64,000 bases of DNA from Eleginops maclovinus. Lineage: Eukaryota; Chordata; Actinopteri; Perciformes; Eleginopidae. Under the pieces are notes generated by a model that was not told the origin of the DNA, ran no database searches, and saw only the letters and a list, made by a program, of their open reading frames with translations. Made by a program: the position numbers and the translations under genes. The stretch is from NCBI RefSeq assembly GCF_036324505.1, contig NC_086368.1:15920421-15984420 (forward strand), written 5' to 3'. Below are positions 16,276 to 27,400 of this stretch, in pieces (the stretch's first letter is position 1; every line of letters starts with the position of its first letter).

Positions 16276-18101
16276 CAACTGAAAACATGGTTAGCAGTGG
16301 ATCAGCTTCAAATGAGTGGCTTCTTTTTATTTGTACTGCATTTCAAATACATGTGAGGTTATGCTACACCTGCAGGCAGCTGATTGCTTCTATTCTGTGG
16401 TCGGACTGCTGGAGATTATAATGAAGTATTCAGATTAAAATCAAGAGTCAATACATCATTTAGAGTATTTTGTGAACATGAAAGCACATTAATCACTTGT
16501 GAAGCCTGTGGGCTTTAATCAGTGGGGCATTTTGCCTCCTAAAAAATATGTTGCAACATTTAGTATTTTGACATCATCACAGCGTTCATACCATCTTTCT
16601 TTAAAAGGATTGTTCAATCGGGATTTTTATGTTTTACCTAATTCCCAACCATATGGTCAAAATTACAGCTCATCAATGTTACAACCATTCTGCGTTTTAC
16701 AGTTAATTTGAGATTATCCATCTTGTAGGAGGACATGGTTTACAGTCACATAATTACAAAATCAATCTGCAAAGACTTGATTAAGGCAATTCATCCACGA
16801 CAACGTCAATGATTTATTTTCATTGCATTAAAATACAGCTGTAAGTGCAGCACCAATATCAAATGATGACATAATTAGATGTTAACAGCGAAATGTCTCT
16901 ACCCCGTAAAGATTTCTCGCCCCTCCTATTATATTATTTGTACAGGAAATGCATTCAGCAGTGCATTCAATTATCTGCATCCTACTTAGCATGTTACCCT
17001 GGAAACAGGTAAATGTCTAATTGTCTTTGCCTTTTTACAAATTGCATGTGTGCTGTTCAGTGATTTACCCCCATTGTTTTATTTGAATTGAAACAAATTG
17101 GAATAAGTTGTCAGTAATTTAAAAGAAAAAATCAAAGGTCCTCTGGTAGTTTGGAGTGATTTGTTATGAAGTAGATGTGGGATCCATAAACTCTTTAGAG
17201 TTAGATTTTGTCTTTATTAACTAGAATTTCAAAACATTTGAGACAGCCAGTTTCATTTAAATTTGGACATGACTTTCATTAACCCTTGTGCACACTTTCT
17301 GCAGCTCCAACACACAAACAATCAGTGCAGGGGACATAAGGTTGATGTTGAATAAGTTTCATTGACTGTTTAATGTGGCCATCCATATATTTTAAATCTG
17401 ATCCAAGCCTCAAGTTTGAACCGGATAATAAATGTATCTATAAATGACTTCACAATATGTCAAAGGTCCTGTAGAAGGTCATGTAGCATGTCATAGTACC
17501 CACAACACCATTTCCTGTATCCTTTTTCCAAAAGCTCTGCAACTCTCCACATAAATGAATTATGTGATGTTTATATCAAATTAGAAATATGACTGGCAGG
17601 CATTAGCATAGAAAAGCGTATTACACAATTTCAGCTGCTCCATGACTAAATTGTGTTGGAGTCAGAAATCTACCATCATCCGTTACACACCAGTGGGACA
17701 ATTCCAGTCTGTTTTCAGAGTTACTATCTGGTGAAATGGCCACAGCCTTGCGCAGCCAAAGCTGCATTCGAGTAGTGCCCCTCTGTTTCACGAAGTAGCT
17801 GAAAGTTAGTGTTCTCTAGACTGAGACCAAAGAGTTTTATTTATTCCAGTGGACTCATCTTCTCACAGAGATCTGAAAATGGTGATTAGATTTTACTCTG
17901 TGCCAGCTCACAGCAGACACACTCAATAAAAAACACCAACAAACTCATTGAGGAGTGAAGTCATTTTAGATTTGACATCTTTTTCCACACAATTTACATC
18001 AATGTATGTTTGCATACATAACTGTTGTGGGGAAATTATATCTCTATCTTCTTGCATTGAATTTATTTTTCTTTTTTTGTCCCTCCTCAGTTTCTCACCC
18101 A

Positions 18102-18315
18102 CACTGAAAAAACTGAAACGTTGACTTTATAAAATGCATTATGTCAACAAAGTCCATGACTGTTACTGTATAAGGATTGTTGGAAGCAATAATATTAAGT
18201 TGAACCTAATATTATTTAAACATAATATTATTGCTTTCAACTAACCTAATACAGTTATGCGAAATCTGTTGACACAATACATTTAATTAAAGTCAACTTT
18301 GCAGTTTTTTCAGTG
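18102..18315. mobile_element. Complete foldback MITE
   Basis: The element begins CACTGAAAAAACTG and ends CAGTTTTTTCAGTG. The two arms match as inverted repeats for about 50 bp, including GTTGACTTTA and TGTCAACA. A second inner pair (GGAAGCAATAATATT against AATATTATTGCTTTC) extends the hairpin almost to the centre. No coding capacity. A partial copy of the right arm is at 317-396. No clear target-site duplication is visible, so the superfamily is open; the CACTG ends recall CACTA-type elements. Confidence 0.8.
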
Positions 18316-20317
18316 CTCCAAGAAATGTGGTAGTTTGTGTTTAGTACTAATTAGCAAATGTAAGCGTGCATATATTATCACTGAAGATGGTAAATAGTTT
18401 ACATACTAAATAACAACATTTTTGCATTTTTGTGAAAGTGTTTACATCCTGACATTAGCACTCAGCAACTTGCTTAAAGGTTTTCATGGAGCTCATGATG
18501 TCTGAGCAGTTTTCCCACTTTGGACCAGTGCTTACCATATAATTTGCACAAGATACAAGCTACCTTGTATTTCTTACGGTAACATTGATCAACAGGTGGT
18601 TTTAATGTGCCAGCAAACAAAGCAAAGTCAGTGAAGAAAAGAACACAACATGGATGTGAACAATGATGGATTTCAAATTATTAAAAAACTTAAGCATACA
18701 CACAGGTGGTTTAATAAATGATGTAGACATAACTTTTGTCAGAATATCCACAGGGGAAACTTTGAATACAACGTTCAACGAGTACGACTGCGTTCACATT
18801 ATGATGAATGGACGGCAGAAAGTGCATTGACAAAACAACATCAATTAAATTTGTCTCGAATTCCTTTGAACAATGACTTCATGTGAAGCGTCTTTATTTA
18901 TTTGCTTTTCATTCATTGCTATATTAATAAGTGCCAAGTCAAATATTGCAGAGCTTTCAAAATAATCGGGTTTTCTAAAAATCTGTCAGCAGTCATTTGT
19001 GAGGCAATAAAAACAAATGCTTGTCAAACATTTGTCTTTTACAGAATCCATAAATATCTCTCATAATTACAAGCACAAATGTTGTACCCTTTGGCTCTTT
19101 GTCAAAAAAAAACACTCACATAAAAACCCATACACATTCACATGTGCCCAGACTCACAAACACCCACATTATGCTCATATACATGTTTGTCCATGCAAAC
19201 CTGCCCTTAAATTGCTTCAATGGGAAATTCCAGTTTCCATATTACAGGGAGGTCTGGTGCTGTCGCAGGCCCGGACATGCAGCAGACAGCGGATGAGAAC
19301 TGAGAGGGAAGGAAGCGAGGCTCCATCCTTATTAATCTGTCCTTTGAGTCAATGCCTCTAATCAATATCTGAAAGTGCTCTGTATATTATTTCTTCCCTG
19401 CTTTTACAAGGGAGAGATTTTGGTTCAACGCTTGCCTTGAGGCCTTTCTCTGCCATCAATTATAAAACCAAAAAAAACATGAGCTCAAATTTGAACTCCA
19501 ACTTTTAGAGAGCATGTTCATAATGAAGGCGGTCAGTCTTAGAAAAAACAGGTTGCGACTTAATTAGTGTACTATGTGTTCAATATAATCGTATCAGTGT
19601 GCTGCTTTGATAACAAATTCTGTCAATTTGTGCGGCGCAGAGGCAGGGAGCTGACAGCAGATTAATCTGGACTTCATCAGCTGGACTCCGCAGAGGCATA
19701 GCTTATCGACATTGTGTTAATAAAATTGCTTTTTAATAGCATGTCTCCCCTCTTGGTGCACAACCAGGCCGTGGTGTTTCTTACTCTGTGGAGAATGTAG
19801 CAATGGGAGTTTGTTAATCATGTATGTCTTCATGCTGCATGCACATGATGAATTTATAACACTGCTTATGTCAGTCTTCTTCATTAAATGAGCATAAATA
19901 TGAACTCACACTCACAAGCTGGGAGTAAGGTCACTTTGTATGCACAAAACTATAAAAATAAAAAGCAATCAAGTTTCAAGTGGAAGTAAAATTACATGTG
20001 AGCGACAGTTATAGGAAGCTGTTACTGCAGAACAGACTTTGAAAAGAAATCTCATGACTGAATATGCTGACTTGGAAAAACTAAATCTGTGTCAAATCTA
20101 TGCTAAATATTTTTTGAACGACAGTTATCAATCAACTTTGGAAAGCTATACTGTCAGTTAAACTCGATTATCCATATGTGTTTTGGTTTTACAGCAGTTG
20201 GTTTCACCACCACCCACACTTTATTTTCCAGCAGTGAGCAGCTGAGCCAAGTTAAAAACATCTCCAAGTCTTCTGGATTCATGAACCTGCAGAACATGTG
20301 TCTACCTTAACAGACGT
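18316..20317. other. No gene seen
   Basis: No repeat or gene recognised. A GC-richer patch at 19620-19700 and an open, exon-like patch after a TATTACAG acceptor at about 19247-19361 are the only compositional departures. Neither supports an annotation. Confidence 0.45.
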
Positions 20318-20324
20318 ATAAAGA

Positions 20325-20480
20325 ATCGATAGAATCGGAGGATGAAACCCTCTTTATTAGTCACATACATGCACACAGCAGAGCAGTGGGCAGCTATTGT
20401 GCAGCACCCAGTGCCTTGCTCAAGGGCACCACAGCAGGGCCTAGGAGGTGAACTGGGACCTGTCCAAGTAGCATTCCACT
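20325..20480 (-). repeat. SINE-like repeat, copy 1 (internally deleted)
   Basis: It starts AGAATCGGAGGATGAAACCC and runs through CACATACATGCACACAGCAG, GTGGGCAGCTATTGTGCAGC and GCCTTGCTCAAGGGCACC, the last being a motif of many fish SINE/LINE tails. It matches the inverse of 26690-26835. Relative to that copy about 46 bp are missing, with GAGCA at the junction. Confidence 0.75.
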
Positions 20481-21420
20481 TTCCATATTTCAAGACTGAC
20501 TGAGCCAATGCTGGATGTATTATGTCAGCAGTGTTGTCCTCTTACATTTTGTTGTATCTTGCTACTATCTTTCTCCGCATCACCATCCTCAACTCAACTA
20601 ACACTGTCTGAGACAATGACAAAAACACATTTCCAGTGGAGTAACAGAAGCACAAATGCAGGGCACTCTCATATACCCTAAATACCCTGAACTCAATCAA
20701 GGTTAGTGCCTTCAGTGGTTTGTGTATTTCTTGCCCTTTTACTGTTTCCCAAAGTGGGGTCCTGTTTTTGTGGTCAGCAGGAGGGACTTCCAGGGTGTCC
20801 CCATAGGAAAAGAAGACTGCATGAGTTGCATTGCTATTCATCCAGCACAAGAAAAAGTCAAGGGAGAACAGATGAGATCATTTGTTTCTTGCCACACAGT
20901 GGTAATTCAGGCCTGCTTGTGATGAGATTGTCTTGGCTCCCCTGGAACATTCTGTAACATCTATTTGGTCAGGTGCCTGTCTGTTTGTATGACTAAGTGA
21001 TGACCTCTGCTTGGACTGAGGAAATCACAATACAAAAGGGAAAACCAATCTGTAAGAAAGCATTTTTCCTCACAAGTCCCATCAAAGACCAAACTCCAGA
21101 GTGACAGAGATGTAATGTCCTGGCACAGCATATAGGAGGAGGAGTAATCAGGGCATGACAGAGTGAAACAGTTTGGGTGAGAATCTTATATTTAAGGAAA
21201 CAACTGCACCGTGCGAACATTGCAGTACCCATGACACACCTGCGTTAACTGAAGAAAAGTTTGGATGTCTCGAGTAGAAGCAGAACTCTGCGGAAGAGGC
21301 GAAAGAGGTGCAGACTGGAGTGATACCTGCGATGACAGCCGATGAAGGGAGACCCGTCCTTGTTTATTTCACCTGCCTCTGCTGATTCTGATCTTCTTTT
21401 TTTAATGCTGTTCGGAGAGG
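20481..21420. promoter_or_regulatory. Presumed vwa1 5' flank
   Basis: No repeat or gene found. The region directly upstream of the vwa1 start codon should hold its promoter and 5' UTR, but no TATA box, GC box or other decisive element stands out. Confidence 0.3.
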
Positions 21421-24400
21421 ATGAGGGGCTTTTTACTTCGATGTGTTCTTCTATGGGCGACGTTGCCCCGGAGCAACACGCAAAGTACTGTAGTACCTGC
21501 CACAGGTGAGTTGATAACACACGGGGCCGACTTTAAACAGAATAAGAAAAGCAGGGACATGACCGAATTAAACTTTAACAGACCTTTTACACATACAAAT
21601 AGACAAAATGCGATCTCTTGCGTCTTCGGGTTGGATTTGGGAAATGTGATGTTTCGTAAGTGGAGTCTGTGCTGAAAGTGAAACCTTAAGAAAAAAAGCA
21701 TTTTGGTTTCTTCTAGAAAGTCACAATGTACACTCTAATACAGTGGATATTTAGCCTTTAGGCTTTAACGTACATGTGTTTGGTGAGTTAAATTGCATCA
21801 CGAGACAGTCTGGCATAAAGCAAAGGGAGTTAATGATCAACGCTGGCATTTAATATGGAACAAAAGGCTAGGATCCTTTCCGCAGACAGTCTGGTTCAAA
21901 CAAGTTGACACATGGACAGTGGTGTCTCAGGGTGTTGTTGTTTTTTTTGTGGAGAATTCCTTAACAGTTTTTCATTCTTTTTTATTCGGGACATGTAATG
22001 GGTGTGTCTTTTAATATGGTCCAAGTGTATTATCTAATCCATATAATTACCTGTAATCATCAGAATGACTGAGTCACGTAGTTTGGCTACAATATAGTTT
22101 ATGTGTTTTATTTTTCTTTATGAATCACACATTCACATTACTTCCGCTTTAATACTGTCTTTAAGTCGTTTTTTAAAGTACTTCTTGAAATATAATGCTA
22201 CTTTAGCTTGTTAATGTAATGTATTTTTACTCCAATACTTTTATCTGAGAACTACAGTCTGTAGTTACTTTGTCAAATTATGATTTAACATAACATACAC
22301 ACGATGCAGTGTTACAGATAAATCTACCCACCAGTATATTAACTGGTTCACATTCATTTTTACTTTACCTAAAATAAAACACTAGTTATGAACCAATGCA
22401 TCAATATAACTAAAATTATAGGTCAACACTTGAATTTTTCTGCATGTATTTTACTTTTGAAACTTCAGGTACATTTTTCTGATGATTAGTTCTGCACTTT
22501 TACTGAAGTAAAACACTGTCTAATTATAAGTTTACGGGACACTTCTCCCACCACTGCAGGTGATGTCAGATTTTTTTTATATGTTTAAACTGGAAAATGC
22601 ACTGGCTGAAGTTGTTTTTGACTCAATGGAACAAATTATCCGGGAGTATAAACTGAAACAAGCTATGGAAAATGAAAGCTTTTACAGATACTACAGCCAA
22701 ATTGGACCTCGACCAGTACATCCACCAGTCTGCCTTAAAACGCTTTCAGAGGCAGTCCTGCAATATGTTATTGCACTTCCATAAAGTTGAGAAACTTACA
22801 ACATTTGAAAAAGAAAGATAAAAGCCCTGAATCCTGCATTTTGCCAATGTTGTGAAGTAGTGAAATTCATGTAATTAAACCAATTTAAGTACATTTCAGT
22901 AGCTTGCAGATAATGCATCTGTCAGGCTTCCACTAGCACACGTTTAACATTTAACACACTGTATGGGTACTGCCTGCATGAGCCAAAGGGCGGGCTCGCT
23001 TAGTGCTCACACAGCTGCATTGTGGATAACTTCAGAATAACAGCCCATGGAAAAATTACCATGGCCCGGACTATGTACACTAACATAGCATATATATTTA
23101 TTTGTAAGGTATGCAAACTCATATTTGAACTTCGTTCCCCTATGGTAGCTTTGCTTTTTGTAATGTAAAATAAGTGGTAACTGAGCTATGCTTGCAATAC
23201 ATATATCCTTTATTTAACCAGATAAGTCTCACTGAGGTTAAAATCTATTTTCCAAGAGAGACCTGGCCAAGAAAAGCAACAACAACAGTACAACAAACAA
23301 TACAGGCAGACGAGTACAACGCAAAACAAAAAAAGAAATGGTAAAAACCAGTCAGTATGGAAATAAAAGATACTGTTAAAAGCATAAAAACTGGCACAAT
23401 GTTAAGACAACTTCATTTAAGCGATAAAAGAACAACCACAATCACCAAAAGTATTTTGTTCCTTTTCTTTTAAAATGGACTTGAACTCCCCCATAGTTAT
23501 AAAATCTGACAATTTCAGCTCCTTCTGTACATTACTCCAAGCAGAAGCGGCTGCAAATTTAAAAGCTTTTTTCCCTAATTCAGTTCTTACTTTTGGAAAT
23601 AACACCTGTATGAAGTCATCGGAGCGTAGGCCATATACATTATATTTTTTACACATGTGCAAAGATAAAAAGGGACCAGCCTAACACTGCATTTCCCATA
23701 ATTAAACTACGACAGCATCTTCCTGTTTAGAACCTCCCTGTCTGATTAACATCACAAATTTCAAAGTGCATGACCCCAGTTTGTAACAACAGGGTTTCTG
23801 TTATAATTTTGCAGGCCCAAACCCTAAAGACATATCTTTGACATCATCAGGGTAAGTGAAAGTCATTAGCTTTGGATAGAGCCAGGACAGATGTTTTAGA
23901 TGCTAGATCCCCTTGTTTCCAGTCTATGTTAAGCTAAGCTAAATCTTTGTCTCATATTAAATGTGGAGAATTGTGTCGATCTTCCCATCTAACTTCTATA
24001 GTAGGGGCTGAAGAGATTAGAATTTTAAAAAGATAATGCCGATCCGTAAACTAAAGTTGAATTCTTCACCTTATCTCAGTAATGATGATAAACTGTATGT
24101 TATCCATATTGCATGTGTTTCAAAGAGCAGTATATATTGTATAGTAAGGACAATGTGTGCTTTGTTCTTGATGTTGACTTTGACATAGAGGAAGTTGAGC
24201 GACTTACAGGTGGCCACAGTTATTAAAAGAAAATATTTCAACTTATTAGCTCAGTTATAGACACCCCCCAGAAAAAAAGCACACATGGAATTTGTGGCAT
24301 TTTTTGTTAATTTAGTTTGACTTTCACTTTTTATGCAAGAAAATCTGCAAAAGATTAAAAGGAAGCAAAGCAGCATACATTTTTTGTGTACAATGTTTTG

Positions 24401-27400
24401 GATCACCAGGATTTTAGAAATGCCTGCATTGATTTTGATCCAACACAGACCGATACGCTACCATCTGTGTGTTTGATGTCGGCACAGGTTGTTTTTACAG
24501 TAAACTTCACAGGAACCATTAACATATTTTCCATTCCTCTGTTCAGTGTGGCATATGGTCTTGGCACTGCTTAAAACACATGAAATGACGGATGACATGC
24601 TCAAATCTTTCTCACACATAAATACATTTTCACATGTATTTTTTCTCTAAAGAATGAAAAGGTAGAGAATTTCCTCTACATCTTTATCAACAACCCTAAT
24701 CTAACCATCTCCCCTCTTCTCTCTTTCTCGTTTCTATTTTTCTCTGTCTCATCTCCCCCTTCCAGCTTCTCCATGTGCATAAAAATATGCATGTGAAAAG
24801 AGCTTTTCCTCTTTCCACTGTATGTTCTCTTCTGTTGTTCTCGTAATTTGCTTTCCATTAACACATTAGCTGACACGTCCTCGCCTCACTTCCCTTTTCT
24901 CCTTAATTTCCTCTGTGCCTGCTTATTTTCCTGTCGCTTTATTTTCTGCTTCCCAACAAATGTTTAATGATTATGAACTACTGCTATAAAATAATGGGTT
25001 TTGCAGAGGACCTGTAAATGGAAAAAAAATGTGTGAACGACATAGAAGAATTGAAGCAATAAAACAGATGTGTATAATATATAAGGGACAATGACCCTGT
25101 GTTGAATTAATTCTCCTAAATCTCAAACCAGATTTTCAATTCGAATGTTCGTGTATTTATATTACTCGGAATATTTCATGAACTACAAGCAGAAAATTCC
25201 CCAAACGTCACATCCAGTGAGCCGGTCTTATTAGGAAACACTCGGTCGTGTCCTGGAGGAACAGATGAATGAGTCACCAAAACTATTTGACAAGTATCTG
25301 ATTGTGCAGGACGGAGCAGGTAGGTAGAACTGATTCTTGTCAATGAAAATGATTCCACTTAGACGACATTTGACCAGGAAAAGGTGCACAATAGCTTCTG
25401 AGAAATGATCAAAGGTGAAGAAGAGGAAATGTGTTCATCCAAGTGGAGAGATCCCAATGTGTGGGATGGCGATTTCACTTTTTTCACTTCACTGCCTTTT
25501 CTTGTGGTTTGTTTTTGTTGTGTCAGTGATTTATCTTCAATGTAAATTTCACTCTGGTTTCATGTGATAAATCGTCTGGAGGGACCCATTTCTCTTTATT
25601 GCTCTGCTGCTGTTTTCTCCATTTAAAGTATTCTCAGTGCAATATTTTTCTGACATGTTTTGATAACATTAGAGCAGATTGTTTATTACATTCATGAAAC
25701 AACACCTCATATACCTTCTATTGCATTCCCTTTTATATTAATGCTTCCCCAAGGACTGCAATAGCATCTTTGACATTCATAAGACCAGTCTGGATAACGT
25801 AAATCAGTGTCCACTATATTTTATGTCTGAGTTATTAACGGGATCTTTAAAGCTGCTTATGACAATATATTTATGAATTTAGACATACAAAAGATGTCGT
25901 TTGTAATGAAAAACTCTAATAATTCTCACCTGACTGCAGTTGTTGTGTCTTTGGGCACCTTTTTTTTGGTTGTCCCTGTTTCAACTTTAATAATAATGAT
26001 TAACAAAACAGGAACAGTGATACTGCTAAAGTTACAATTACCCCAAATTAAAAGCCAAATTAAAAAGGTAGGTCTTTAATTTACTTATAAAAATTCCAAT
26101 AGAGGTCTCTGTTCTTAGATCCGAAAGGGAGGCTGTTCCACAATTTGGGGCCATAAAAACTGAAAGAAGCCTCCCCTGTTTTTCTCGTAGTGTACTCTAG
26201 GAACTCATAAAAGTAGAACATTGGAGGATCTGAGTGTCCTTGCAGGTTGATAAAATGAGAGACAATCACTTAGGCTTTATTTAAAACCTTGTAAACCATT
26301 AAAAGCACTTTAAAATCACTTTGGAAGGACACCGGTAACCAGTGCAATGATGCTAGCACAGGCGGAATGTGGTTTCTTTTTTGTGCTTGTTGAAATCCTG
26401 GAAGCAGCATTCTAAACTAATTGTAATTTCTTTAAGGATTTTTTAGGAAGACCAGTAAAAAGTCCAAACGACTAGTAATAAAAGCATGGAGAACCATTTC
26501 AGCATCATTTGGTGTTAAAAATGGTCGTATCCTGGCAATGTTCCTTAAGTGGAAAATCAAAGTTTTAACTACCTTGTTAAAATGGCTTAAAGAATTAAGA
26601 TCGCAGTCTAAAATTACCCTGAGATTTGTAACTTTACTTTTTATGTATTGCGACATGCTTCAAACATAGCTTCTACTCTCTGCCGTTCTGATTTCCCCGG
26701 GCGCTGCACAATAGCTGCCCACTGCTCGTACTAGGATGGATTAAATGCAGAGGACCAATTTCACTGTGTGTGCTCTGCTGTGTGCATGTATGTGACAAAT
26801 AAAGAGGGTTTCATCCTCCGATTCTTCTTCTTTTTTCTAATAGTAACATTTCAGTTTTTTGCTCATTTCTTTTTTTAAAGTTATGATTCATTCATTCATT
26901 TACAACATTAAGACAGGTTAAAAGATTATATTCAGGGAGATATATGATTGTGTATCTTCGGCGTAACAATGATATTTCACATTGTAGTGATTTATAATGT
27001 TGCCAAGAGGGAGCATGTATAATGATAGTTACTCACCCTCACCTCTCTCACCCAGTGCTGTTTTCAGTCCAGTGTGAAGCTGTACTCCAAACCACCAAAC
27101 AGCAGACAAATTAAGCGACTAGCTGATGAAAATAAAGAAGCATTTATCAGGCAAGACTGAAAACACCACTCCAAACCACCAAACAGCAGACAAATTACGC
27201 AACAAGCTGGTGAAAATAAAGAAGCATTTATCAGGCAATGAGCAAAAAGCAGAGTAATTACTGGAGTCATGTTAATCACATTATGAGAAACTCCAAACCG
27301 ATGCTCATGCTACTCTGTGTCTTCTGTGTGGTGTACGCAAACTACTCTGTTCAAAATAATCTATCTTTAGGTGAACAAACTAAAGCACTTTATTTGCGTG

